A DNA stretch of 64,000 nucleotides from an uncultured Bacteroidales bacterium (GTDB lineage: Bacteria > Bacteroidota > Bacteroidia > Bacteroidales > UBA932): positions 1-64,000 of the forward strand of contig CAJONI010000020.1 of assembly GCA_905235995.1 (NCBI GenBank). The letters run 5' to 3'. This document shows positions 25,421 to 33,595 of the stretch, piece after piece (within the stretch, counting starts at the first letter, position 1; each line of letters begins with the position of its first letter). A program made the position numbers and the translations under genes. The notes under the pieces are model-generated. The model did not search any database, was not told the origin of the DNA, and saw only the letters and a program-made list of their open reading frames with translations.

Positions 25421-27335
25421 CGAAGCGGAAGAAGGGCTCGATGTCTTTCTTTTCGCGGAAACGCGCCATGTAGGCATGGTCGCCAAGGTCGTCGGCAAGG
25501 GCCGACGGCACCCTTTCGCTCATACGTATGGCATCGCCGTAGCGCGCCATGACCTCATCGTGGCTGTGGGCGTAGCGGTGCGAGTCGCGCCGGGAGGCAT
25601 AGGCGCAGTAGAACTGCTCGCCCTGGTCCTTGCGGCGCTCGTCGAAGGCCACCATGTCGGCCCATATCTGGTAGACGTCGGTGGAGTGGGCGAAGTTCAT
25701 CATGTCGGGGGTGTAGCCGCCCGGGGGTCGCATGTTGACCTCCAGGCCCACGTAGTCGCCCTTCTTGCCAAGGCCTTCACGGTCGCGGTCGAGCTGGAAG
25801 AACTCCAGGTGGACGAAGCGGCTCTTCACGCCGAAGGCCCTCACGGTGCGCCTGCCGATTTCGGCCAGGGCCTTCGGAACAGTCTTGTTGGTCCAGTAGC
25901 AGGTGTCGAGGTCGTTGTGGACGATCTCCATGATGGGGGTGGGGAAGATGGTGTTGTTCTCGAAAATGGGCTCCATCCTTGAGTTGAAGATTGCATCGTA
26001 GCTCACCAGCAGCCCGGTGACGAATTCCTCTATCACGAAATAGACATGGTTGTCGGCGTGGTCTGCGAACCAGGCTTCGAGTTCGGCGTCGTCGTGGAGT
26101 TTGAAGGTGCCCGAAGCGCCCATGCCGTTTTCGGGCTTGGCGATCACGGGGTAGCCGGTCCTGGCCACGAAGGCGCGCACGGCTTCCCTGCCTTCCGCGG
26201 CACGGATCTGGCGGGCTGTCGGAATCCCGCCCAGACCGTAGTATTTCTTCATTTCGGCCTTGCTGCGGATGGCGGCTATCTGGTCGGTCTTGATGCCGCT
26301 CGTCACGTTGAAGTCGGTGCGGAGGCGGGCGTCCTGCTCCAGCCAGTATTCGTTGTTCGACTCGATCCAGTCGATACGGCCATATTTGTTGGCGAACCAG
26401 GCCACGGCGCGGTATATCTCGTCGTAGTCCTCGAGGTTTTTCACCTTATAATAGTCTGTGAGTTGCTGACGCAGTTCCCACGGCAGGTTCTCGTAAGCGG
26501 TATCGGCGATGCCGAGCACGTTGACGCCGTTGCGCCGGGCTCCTGCGCAGAAATGCCAGTAGGTCTGCGGGAAATGGGGTGAGATAAAGACAAGGTTCAT
26601 AAAACTGTAGGATTGGTTTTCTTCGGATATGCGGCGCATCGAGCCTCGGGAGATTTCCCAGGCTTCGCCGCGGAGTTCGGCCGGACGGCCTTCCTTCCTG
26701 ACGACGTAGCCCCCGTCGGGGAAGGTGTAGAATCTGTGGCCCCAGCTGTCGGGGAAGGCCACGTCTTCGAACAGGCGCAGGCCGTCGACCGTGGCGTTCC
26801 TGACCTGGTAGTAATGGGGGACAAGCTGGATGTCGGTCAGTCCCAGGCCTTCCAGCCAGCGCCGGTAGCCGGGGTCAATGGCTTCGCCAGGGTATTCAGG
26901 GTGGGAATACACCCGTCCGGCACAGTTCATCGAGCCTGCGCTGCAGCCCATGACCACGCCCCGGAAGTCCTTCAGGAGGGCTTTCAGGCCGATTTCATTG
27001 ATGAAGCGGTTCTGAGTGGGCACATGTCCGCCGCATAGTATTATCCAGTCGGCGCGGGCGACGAGTTGCGGCACCTTCGCCGCGTTCCGGCGGTCGAGCA
27101 TCACGAACGACGAGGTGGAGATGCCCGATTTGTGAATGCAGTCGCCCATGCCTTTCCGTACGGAATCAGTGAAGGCGCGGTCGTCGGGAGCGGCGCTGAT
27201 GAGCAGCACCCTCGGCGCGCGCTTACCTCCGGTGACCTGGCGCAGTGCGGCCTTGACCTCGGCCAGGAAGCCGTTGTCGCTGGTAAACCTGTCCTGCCCG
27301 TAACGGGTCGGACTGCCTGTCAGGAAAAGAATCAT
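25407..27335 (-). CDS. S51 peptidase-ATP-grasp ligase fusion
   Basis: A 642-residue two-part protein. Residues 1 to about 230 are a class I glutaminase-like S51 peptidase (peptidase E/cyanophycinase relatives); the nucleophile elbow is VVMGCSAGSMNCAG and WIILCGGHVPTQNRF is also typical. From about residue 248 (MNLVFISPHFPQTYWHF) to the end is an ATP-grasp domain with VIAKPENGMGASGTFKL, YFVIEEFVTGLLVSYDA and a metal-binding GLEVNMRPPGG. A ligase joined to a peptidase suggests making and cleaving an amide-linked product such as a peptide or amino-acid polymer. The substrate is unknown. The internal Met could allow separate expression of the ligase part. Confidence 0.8.
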   Translation of the reverse strand: MILFLTGSPTRYGQDRFTSDNGFLAEVKAALRQVTGGKRAPRVLLISAAPDDRAFTDSVRKGMGDCIHKSGISTSSFVMLDRRNAAKVPQLVARADWIILCGGHVPTQNRFINEIGLKALLKDFRGVVMGCSAGSMNCAGRVYSHPEYPGEAIDPGYRRWLEGLGLTDIQLVPHYYQVRNATVDGLRLFEDVAFPDSWGHRFYTFPDGGYVVRKEGRPAELRGEAWEISRGSMRRISEENQSYSFMNLVFISPHFPQTYWHFCAGARRNGVNVLGIADTAYENLPWELRQQLTDYYKVKNLEDYDEIYRAVAWFANKYGRIDWIESNNEYWLEQDARLRTDFNVTSGIKTDQIAAIRSKAEMKKYYGLGGIPTARQIRAAEGREAVRAFVARTGYPVIAKPENGMGASGTFKLHDDAELEAWFADHADNHVYFVIEEFVTGLLVSYDAIFNSRMEPIFENNTIFPTPIMEIVHNDLDTCYWTNKTVPKALAEIGRRTVRAFGVKSRFVHLEFFQLDRDREGLGKKGDYVGLEVNMRPPGGYTPDMMNFAHSTDVYQIWADMVAFDERRKDQGEQFYCAYASRRDSHRYAHSHDEVMARYGDAIRMSERVPSALADDLGDHAYMARFREKKDIEPFFRFVTQG

Positions 27336-27607
27336 CGCTGGTTTTCGCCGCCCAGGAAAGCGCAGCCGTCACAGCCGCCTTCGGGACAGGATTCAGGCAG
27401 TTTGCCGCTGGCCGCGGCCTTCGGATTGCGTTTGCGCCACAGTTTCAGTTCCTCCTCCTTCGCGCAGACCACTCCCCGCTTGCGGAGCTCCTTGTTGCGG
27501 GAGATCTCCCCGTCGGGGAACTTCCCGTCTTTCTTGACAAGGATGGTGACAGCCATCCCGGCAACGCCGACGGCAAGGAGTATGACTGCGAGGAGGAAGA
27601 CTTTCAT
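27332..27607 (-). CDS. Single-pass membrane peptide with a C-terminal cysteine cluster
   Basis: A 91-residue protein with one N-terminal membrane helix (FLLAVILLAVGVAGMAVTIL) and four cysteines, one in VVCAKEE and three in ESCPEGGCDGC near the end. The layout (short helix plus four Cys) recalls the Na+-NQR maturation factor NqrM, but sequence identity was not checked and no nqr gene is in the window. It overlaps the S51/ATP-grasp start by 4 bp (ATGA) and lies 4 bp after nadE. Confidence 0.65.
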   Translation of the reverse strand: MKVFLLAVILLAVGVAGMAVTILVKKDGKFPDGEISRNKELRKRGVVCAKEEELKLWRKRNPKAAASGKLPESCPEGGCDGCAFLGGENQR

Positions 27608-27611
27608 GGCA

Positions 27612-28457
27612 CTATACCTGCTTGAAAGGAGGTACTACGGCATGGCTGCCCACGGTAAGCACCTGGGGAATCTGCATGGCCTTGAAGGCCGCAGCGTTCT
27701 TGAGGCGGACGATGCGCTCCACCAGGGCCCTGTCGGTGCCGCGGGCAACCACCTCGTCCGGGCTCAGCTCCTCTTCGCAGAGGGCGTGCAGCACGGGGTC
27801 GAGCTGGTCGTATGGCGGCAGGGAGTCGCTGTCCTTCTGGCCGGGATGCAACTCGGCGGAGGGTGCTTTTTCTAGTATCGCCGCAGGAATGATCTCCCGC
27901 CCGTGAAGGGTATTAATGTAGCGCGACAGCTCGTAGACCTGCAGCTTGTAGAGGTCGGCGATCACCATCACCGCGCCGCAGAGGTCGCCGTAGAGCGTGC
28001 CGTAGCCCATGAAGAGCTCGCTCTTGTTGGAGGTGTTGAGCAGCAGGGCGTCGAAACGGTTCGACCAGGTCATCAGGATCGCACCGCGTATGCGGGCCTG
28101 CAGGTTCTCCTGGGCCACGCTCCATCCGGCCCCTTCGAAGAACCCGGCCATCTCTTCCATCGCCTTGCGGTAGATCGCGCCGATGGGGACGGTGTCGGTG
28201 TCGATGCCGAGATTTTGCGCGAGGGCCAGCGAATCGTCGACGGAGCCTTTCGAGGAGAATTCGGAGGGCATCAGGATACCGTGGACGTTGTCCGGGCCGA
28301 GCGCGTCGACGGCCAGGGCGGCTACAAGAGCCGAGTCGATGCCGCCGGAGAGGCCCAGCACGGCGCGGGTCTTGCCGGCACCGGCAAAGAAGCCGCGGAG
28401 CTTTTCTGTCAGCAGGCCGTGGACCTCTGCTATGCTGCGGGAAGGCTCGAAGACCAT
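27612..28457 (-). CDS. nadE: NAD+ synthetase, synthetase domain only
   Basis: A 281-residue PP-loop enzyme converting deamido-NAD+ to NAD+. The ATP-binding loop GLSGGIDSALVAALA and the downstream NTSNKSELFMGYGTLYGDLCG are clear. The sequence resembles the synthetase half of glutamine-dependent NadE (SEFSSKGSVDDSLALAQNLGI), yet no nitrilase/glutaminase domain precedes it; prs occupies that space, ending 2 bp upstream. It therefore probably uses ammonia directly or from a separate donor. The track start (28715) is in antisense-like sequence of prs; ATG 28457 is correct. Confidence 0.9.
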   Translation of the reverse strand: MVFEPSRSIAEVHGLLTEKLRGFFAGAGKTRAVLGLSGGIDSALVAALAVDALGPDNVHGILMPSEFSSKGSVDDSLALAQNLGIDTDTVPIGAIYRKAMEEMAGFFEGAGWSVAQENLQARIRGAILMTWSNRFDALLLNTSNKSELFMGYGTLYGDLCGAVMVIADLYKLQVYELSRYINTLHGREIIPAAILEKAPSAELHPGQKDSDSLPPYDQLDPVLHALCEEELSPDEVVARGTDRALVERIVRLKNAAAFKAMQIPQVLTVGSHAVVPPFKQV

Positions 28458-28459
28458 GG

Positions 28460-29410
28460 CTATGAGGTGATGAACAGGTCGCTCACCGGCTCGTTGTGGT
28501 AGATGCGGTCGATGACGCTGGCGAATACGCCGGTCATCGAAAGCACGGTGAATATGGAATTGTCGGCATCTTTCCTGAGAGGGACGGTGTCGGCCACGAT
28601 GAATTCCTTGATGGAAGAGGCGTAGATGCGCTCGTAGGCGGGACCCGAGAGGATGGGGTGGGTGCATACTGCGCGGACGCTGAGCGCTCCGCGTTCCATC
28701 AGCACGTCGGCGCACTTGGTGATGGTGCCTGCCGTGTCGACCATGTCGTCGACTATCACGACGTTGCGGCCCTGGACTTCGCCGATGGCGGTCATGCTGC
28801 CCACCACGTTGGCCTTGCTGCGGTCCTTATGGCAGATGATCAGCTGCGCTCCGAGGTTCTTGGCATACACGTTGGCCTTCTTGGCGCCGCCCATGTCGGG
28901 CGAGGCGATCGAGAGGTTCTCCAGGTTCATGGACTGGATGTAGGGGATGAAGATCGAGCTGGCCCACAGGTGGTCGACGGGGATGTCGAAGAAGCCCTGG
29001 ATCTGGGCGGCGTGGAGCTCGCAGGTCATCACGCGGTCGCAACCTGCGGCGGTAAGCATGTTGGCCACGAGCTTCGAGCCGATCGATACGCGAGGCTTGT
29101 CCTTGCGGTCCTGGCGGGCCCATCCGAAGTAGGGTATCACTGCAATCACCTTGTAGGCGGATGCGCGGCGGGCGGCGTCTATCATCAGCAGCAGTTCGAA
29201 GAGGTTGTTGGCGGGAGGATTGGTGCTCTGGACGATGAAAACCGTGGCGCCGCGGACGCTTTCCGTGAACTGGGGTTGGAATTCCCCGTCGCTGAAGACA
29301 GTCAACTCTGCATCTCCGAGTTGGGTGCCCAGCTGCTCGGCGACCTGCTGGGCAAAGGTGTAGGAGCCTCTGCAGGAGAAAATTTTCAGTCTATGGTCGT
29401 ACTGTTCCAT
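28460..29410 (-). CDS. prs: Ribose-phosphate pyrophosphokinase
   Basis: A 316-residue enzyme making PRPP from ribose 5-phosphate and ATP. Recognisable motifs are VFSDGEFQPQFTESVRG, the ATP flexible-loop region YFGWARQDRKDKPRVSIGSK and the PRPP loop VVIVDDMVDTAGTI. Its neighbours nadE and, more distantly, the hpt-adk fusion use PRPP-linked nucleotide pathways. Confidence 0.96.
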   Translation of the reverse strand: MEQYDHRLKIFSCRGSYTFAQQVAEQLGTQLGDAELTVFSDGEFQPQFTESVRGATVFIVQSTNPPANNLFELLLMIDAARRASAYKVIAVIPYFGWARQDRKDKPRVSIGSKLVANMLTAAGCDRVMTCELHAAQIQGFFDIPVDHLWASSIFIPYIQSMNLENLSIASPDMGGAKKANVYAKNLGAQLIICHKDRSKANVVGSMTAIGEVQGRNVVIVDDMVDTAGTITKCADVLMERGALSVRAVCTHPILSGPAYERIYASSIKEFIVADTVPLRKDADNSIFTVLSMTGVFASVIDRIYHNEPVSDLFITS

Positions 29411-29423
29411 GAATGGAGAAAGT

Positions 29424-30023
29424 TTATGACAGGTTTTTTAGGATTGAATCTATATAGGTAAGGATCTCTTCACGTCCGTCGCCCGTGACGGAGGAGCTGC
29501 AGAAGGCTGGCGGTAGTTCCTCCCAGCTCTCCGAAAGGACGGCTTCGTTGCGCGCTATCCTTTCCTTGAGTGCGACCGGTCCCAACTTGTCGCATTTGGT
29601 GTAGACCAGGGCGAAAGGTATGCCTTCCGCTCCGAGTTCGTCGATGAATTCCCGGTCGATGTCCTGCAGGTCGTGGCGCGCATCGAGCAGCACGAAAAGC
29701 AGTACCAGGTCCTCCGAGTGGAGTATGTAGTCGCCTATGATATCCTGAATCCTTTGACGTCCTTCCTTCCCAAGCCGGGCGTAGCCGTAGCCGGGCAGGT
29801 CGACAAGGTACCAGGAGTCGTTTATAAGGAAATGATTGACCAGCTGCGTTTTGCCTGGTGTCGCGGAAGTGTGGGCCAGGCCCTTTTTCCCGCAGAGGCG
29901 GTTGATTAGCGATGATTTTCCGACGTTGCTCCTCCCTATGAAGGCGAACTCCGGACGGGCGGGTTTCGGCTTCTGGTCCGTGTGCTGGCTGCTGCCGGCA
30001 AAGAGGGCCTGTTTGATTACCAT
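29424..30023 (-). CDS. engB: Ribosome-biogenesis GTPase EngB/YsxC
   Basis: A 199-residue GTPase needed for 50S assembly. G1 is GRSNVGKSSLINRL, G3 is in DLPGYGYA, and G4 is TKCDKLG. It starts with ATG at 30023, 22 bases after a TATTTTTG box, divergent from xseA. The distance to prs is 13 bp, so engB-prs-nadE and the genes beyond may be one transcript. Confidence 0.95.
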   Translation of the reverse strand: MVIKQALFAGSSQHTDQKPKPARPEFAFIGRSNVGKSSLINRLCGKKGLAHTSATPGKTQLVNHFLINDSWYLVDLPGYGYARLGKEGRQRIQDIIGDYILHSEDLVLLFVLLDARHDLQDIDREFIDELGAEGIPFALVYTKCDKLGPVALKERIARNEAVLSESWEELPPAFCSSSVTGDGREEILTYIDSILKNLS

Positions 30024-30045
30024 GTCGGAAGGATTAGACAGCGCA

Positions 30046-30083
30046 AAAATACGAAAATAATCGGGATAATTTTCCTATATTTG
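30046..30083. promoter_or_regulatory. Divergent -7 boxes for engB and xseA
   Basis: TATTTTTG on the minus strand (30046-30053) serves engB. TATATTTG on the plus strand (30076-30083) serves xseA and ends five bases before its ATG, suggesting a leaderless xseA message. Confidence 0.6.
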
Positions 30084-30088
30084 TCAAC

Positions 30089-31270
30089 ATGGAAATAAAC
30101 AGCTCCATAGGCCTTCTGCAGCTGCAGGAGATGGTGAAGGAATCGCTCTCCGGGGCATTTCCGGCAACGCTCTGGCTGCAGGCCGAGATCAGCGAGCTGA
30201 AGCAGCACCCTTCGGGCCACTGCTACCTCACCCTGGTGGAAAAGGACGAGGGGGGAGGCGCCCTGCTGGCCCGTTGTTCCGCCGTGGCCTGGGCTTCTTC
30301 CTGGCGTATCATACGTCCGTTCTTCGAGTCGCAGACTGGCCGCGGCCTCGCCGTGGGCATGAAGGTGCTGCTGCGGGTACAGGTGAGCTATTCGGCGGTG
30401 TACGGCCTCTCGCTTGTGGTCTACGACATCGACCCTTCCTTCACCGTGGGCGAGCTGGAGCTTGCGCGGCAACGGACGGTGGCACGTCTGGAGGAGGAGG
30501 GGATGATGGGCATGAATGCCATGCTGCCGCTTCCTGCACTGCCTCGCCGCCTGGCCGTCGTGTCGAGCGAGACAGCTGCGGGCTGGCGCGATTTCCGGAG
30601 GCATCTGCTTGAAAATGAGTATGGTTTCGGCTTTGTGCTGGAACTCTTCCCTGCCGTGATGCAGGGCGACGCGGCTCCGGCCTCCATCATTGCTGCGCTC
30701 GACGGCATCGCTGACCGCGCCCGTGATTTCGACGCGGTACTGATGCTGCGCGGCGGCGGCGGGGCGATGGACCTCGTTTGCTTCGACGACTACGACCTGG
30801 CCGTCAACGTGGCCCAGTTCCCGCTCCCGGTGCTTACTGCAATAGGCCACGACCACGACTACCACTTGGTCGACATGGTGGCCCACACCTATGTCAAGAC
30901 CCCCACTGCACTGGCCGACTGGCTGCTCGAGCGCTTCTCGGCCGAAGACTGGCAGCTTTCGCTCCTGCTGCAGCGTCTCCAGCTCGCCCTGCGCACCAAG
31001 TCGGAGGCCCAGCGCGGTACGCTTGACGCCATGGGCCTGAAGATCAGGCATGCCGTGGCCAGCCGCCACGCCGCAGCCCTCCAGGCCCTCCAGGCCCTGG
31101 AGTTGCGCCTCGACGCCGTCGACCCGCAGCGCGCCCTCGACCGAGGCTTCCTGATCGCCCTCAAGAACGGCCGCCGCGCCTCCACCGCCACAGCCTTCAC
31201 CCCCGGCGACCGCCTCTCCCTCCTCTTCCGCGACGGCACCGTCGAGGCGGAAGTCACCGATGTCCAATAA
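30089..31270 (+). CDS. xseA: Exodeoxyribonuclease VII large subunit
   Basis: A 393-residue nuclease subunit. An N-terminal OB fold (about 10-105, including LWLQAEISELKQHPSGHCYL) precedes the catalytic region (LPRRLAVVSSETAAGWRDF; VLMLRGGGGAMDLVCFDDY; LTAIGHDHDYHLVDMVAHTY) and a C-terminal helical part ending in DRGFLIALKNGRRAST. With XseB it degrades single-stranded DNA. The small-subunit gene follows 98 bp downstream, beyond a hairpin and its own promoter. Confidence 0.95.
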   Translation: MEINSSIGLLQLQEMVKESLSGAFPATLWLQAEISELKQHPSGHCYLTLVEKDEGGGALLARCSAVAWASSWRIIRPFFESQTGRGLAVGMKVLLRVQVSYSAVYGLSLVVYDIDPSFTVGELELARQRTVARLEEEGMMGMNAMLPLPALPRRLAVVSSETAAGWRDFRRHLLENEYGFGFVLELFPAVMQGDAAPASIIAALDGIADRARDFDAVLMLRGGGGAMDLVCFDDYDLAVNVAQFPLPVLTAIGHDHDYHLVDMVAHTYVKTPTALADWLLERFSAEDWQLSLLLQRLQLALRTKSEAQRGTLDAMGLKIRHAVASRHAAALQALQALELRLDAVDPQRALDRGFLIALKNGRRASTATAFTPGDRLSLLFRDGTVEAEVTDVQ

Positions 31271-31277
31271 AAACCAG

Positions 31278-31298
31278 ACCCCGGATCTGGTCCGGGGT
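31278..31298. repeat. REP-like palindrome between xseA and xseB
   Basis: A perfect 8-bp stem (ACCCCGGA pairing with TCCGGGGT, loop TCTGG) followed by TGACG. Its core CCGGATC..GTCCGG recurs inside ileS at 54087-54103. It could slow or stop transcription after xseA, although no U-tract follows. Confidence 0.65.
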
Positions 31299-31314
31299 GA
31301 CGAAGGGTCGTGGA

Positions 31315-31346
31315 TTTGGATTTCTCACGAATTATCAGTAAATTTG
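31315..31346 (+). promoter_or_regulatory. Promoter for xseB-glgB
   Basis: TTTG (31315-31318) and TAAATTTG (31339-31346) are spaced by exactly 20 bases and lie 22 bases before the xseB ATG. This is one of the best consensus matches in the window. Confidence 0.75.
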
Positions 31347-31368
31347 AGAGATTGGATAAAAGAGCAAC

Positions 31369-31563
31369 ATGAAGCAAGAGAAAAAGACTTACGAACAGGT
31401 GTTCGCGGAGCTGGAGGAGCTGGTCGCGAAGATCGAGGATCCCGAGCGGGAGCTTTCTGAGATAGGGAAGGACGTGAAGAAGGCTTCGGAAATGATCGCC
31501 TGGTGCCGCGACTATATCCGCGGACAGGAAGAAGAGATAGGAAAACTGATGAAAAACCAATAA
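31369..31563 (+). CDS. xseB: Exodeoxyribonuclease VII small subunit
   Basis: A 64-residue helical protein (KTYEQVFAELEELVAKIEDP) typical of XseB, which coats the helical tail of XseA. It is followed after 2 bp by glgB, so a DNA-repair subunit and the first glycogen gene appear to share a transcript. Confidence 0.92.
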   Translation: MKQEKKTYEQVFAELEELVAKIEDPERELSEIGKDVKKASEMIAWCRDYIRGQEEEIGKLMKNQ

Positions 31564-31565
31564 TC

Positions 31566-33539
31566 ATGAAAATCTGGGAATCTGACCCCTGGCTCGGCCC
31601 GTGGCAGGGCGTCATCGAGGCACGCAACCGCGAAATCCTGCGCCGCAAGCAGGAAATCGCCGGAAAAGGCAGGAAACTGAAAGACGCCATCAACGGTGCA
31701 ATGTACTACTGCCTCCACAGGGAGGCCGGCGGATGGGTGTTCCGCGAGTGGGCCCCCACTGCGACAAAAATCTATGTCATTGGCGATTTCAACGGATGGC
31801 GCCGTACCGAAGAATGGGCCCTCAAGCCCATCGGCGAAGGCAACTGGGAGCTTCGCATCCCTGAATCGGAAGTCGAGCACGGCGACCTTTACAAATGGTA
31901 TGTGGAATGGCCCGGCGGAGGCGGCGAGCGTATCCCCGCCTATGCCACGCGCTGCGTCCAGGACCCCGACACCAAGACCTTCTGCGCCCAGGTCTGGGCC
32001 CCCGAAAAACCCTACCGCTGGCGCAAGAAACTCGGCCCCGCGATCGCCAATCCAGTGATCTATGAGACCCATATAGGCATGAGCTCCGAGGAAGGCAAGG
32101 TGGCAAGCTTCACCGAGTTCCGCAGGAACGTGCTCCCGCGCGTCATCGAAACCGGCTACAACACGCTGCAGATCATGGCCCTGCAGGAGCATCCCTACTA
32201 CGGAAGCTTCGGCTATCAGGTGTCGAATTTCTTCGCACTGAGCAGCCGCTTCGGCACTCCCGAGGAATTCAAGGCCCTCGTCGACGCTGCACACCAGGCC
32301 GGCATCGCAGTGATAATGGACGTGGTCCACAGCCACGCTGTCAAGAACGAGGTCGAAGGCCTCAGCAGGCTCGACGGCTCCTATACTACTTATTTCCACG
32401 AAGGTCCCCGCGGAGAACACCCCGCCTGGGGCTCCCGCTGCTTCGACTACGGCAAGGGTCAGACCTTGCATTTCCTGCTCTCGAACCTCAAGTACTGGAT
32501 GGAGGAATACCATCTCGACGGTTTCCGCTTCGACGGAGTGACGAGCATGCTCTACTACGACCACGGCCTCGGCCGCGACTTCACCTCCTACGACTGCTAT
32601 TTCGACGGCGGACAGGACCCCGACGCCATCACCTACCTCGGCCTGGCCAATATCCTGGTCAAGGAGCTGGACCGCAACGCCTTCACCATCGCCGAAGATA
32701 TGTCGGGCATGCCGGGCCTCGCAGCCCCGATCGAGGACGGCGGCATAGGCTTCGACTACCGCATGAGCATGGGCGTTGCCGACCACTGGATCAAGTGGAT
32801 CAAGGAGCGCAGCGACTGGGACTGGAGCATGGGCGAGATCTGGCACGAGCTCTCGGGCAAGCGTCCCGACGAGCGCACCATCAGCTACGCCGAGTGTCAC
32901 GACCAGGCTCTGGTGGGCGACAAGACCATCATCTTCCGCCTGATAGACAAGGAGATGTACTGGAGCATGAACATCGGCTCCCAGAACCTCGCCATCGACC
33001 GCGGAATCGCCCTCCACAAGATGATTCGCCTCGTGACCCTGGCCACGGCGGGCGACGGCTACCTGACCTTCATGGGCAACGAGTTCGGCCATCCTGAATG
33101 GATAGACTTCCCGCGCGAAGGCAACGACTGGTCGTACCACTACGCCCGGCGCCAGTGGTCGCTGGTCGACAATCCGCAGCTCCGCTACCGCGGGCTCTGG
33201 CTCTTCGAAAAGGCCATGCTGAACCTCGCACGCGAAGCCCGGATCCTGTCGGCGCATCCGACCTGCCTGCGCTGCGACGAGGAGAAGAAGATCCTGCTGC
33301 TGGAGCGCGCAGGCCTTGTCTTCGCCTTCAACTTCAACCCCGAATATTCCTTCGAAAACTATGGCTTCGCTGTGGCGGGAGGCAAGTATGAGACCGTGCT
33401 CGACAGCGACGCCCCCGAGTTCGGAGGCTTCGGACGCCTTGACTCATCCGTGAAGCATCTCACGCGCAGGGAAGGGGATTACGACAACCTCTATCTGTAC
33501 CTTCCAAGCCGCACCGTGCAGGTGCTTCGCAAAATATAG
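31566..33539 (+). CDS. glgB: 1,4-alpha-glucan branching enzyme (GH13)
   Basis: A 657-residue branching enzyme that makes alpha-1,6 branches in glycogen. A CBM48-like domain is at about 55-150 (FREWAPTATKIYVIGDFNGW). The GH13 barrel follows, with VIMDVVHSHA, nucleophile Asp in GFRFDGVTSM, acid Glu in TIAEDMSGMPG and YAECHDQALVGDKT. The architecture resembles the eukaryote-like GH13_8 branch found in Bacteroidetes. The track start is 63 bases too early; ATG 31566 gives MKIWESDPWLGPW. Confidence 0.93.
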   Translation: MKIWESDPWLGPWQGVIEARNREILRRKQEIAGKGRKLKDAINGAMYYCLHREAGGWVFREWAPTATKIYVIGDFNGWRRTEEWALKPIGEGNWELRIPESEVEHGDLYKWYVEWPGGGGERIPAYATRCVQDPDTKTFCAQVWAPEKPYRWRKKLGPAIANPVIYETHIGMSSEEGKVASFTEFRRNVLPRVIETGYNTLQIMALQEHPYYGSFGYQVSNFFALSSRFGTPEEFKALVDAAHQAGIAVIMDVVHSHAVKNEVEGLSRLDGSYTTYFHEGPRGEHPAWGSRCFDYGKGQTLHFLLSNLKYWMEEYHLDGFRFDGVTSMLYYDHGLGRDFTSYDCYFDGGQDPDAITYLGLANILVKELDRNAFTIAEDMSGMPGLAAPIEDGGIGFDYRMSMGVADHWIKWIKERSDWDWSMGEIWHELSGKRPDERTISYAECHDQALVGDKTIIFRLIDKEMYWSMNIGSQNLAIDRGIALHKMIRLVTLATAGDGYLTFMGNEFGHPEWIDFPREGNDWSYHYARRQWSLVDNPQLRYRGLWLFEKAMLNLAREARILSAHPTCLRCDEEKKILLLERAGLVFAFNFNPEYSFENYGFAVAGGKYETVLDSDAPEFGGFGRLDSSVKHLTRREGDYDNLYLYLPSRTVQVLRKI

Positions 33540-33561
33540 GTATAATCTATACATATTTTCG

Positions 33562-33569
33562 TACCTTTG
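33562..33569 (+). promoter_or_regulatory. -7 promoter box for the glycogen operon
   Basis: TACCTTTG, 26 bases before the GH133 ATG. The four glycogen genes and ribF that follow have gaps of 12 bp or less, or overlaps. Confidence 0.7.
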
Positions 33570-33595
33570 CGGTTTAAAATCTGAACATCTAGTAT

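Noticed and set aside
28458-28715. 86-residue N-terminal extension of NadE in the track
   Set aside because: Arg/His-rich shadow of prs with no nitrilase motifs. The synthetase begins at ATG 28457.
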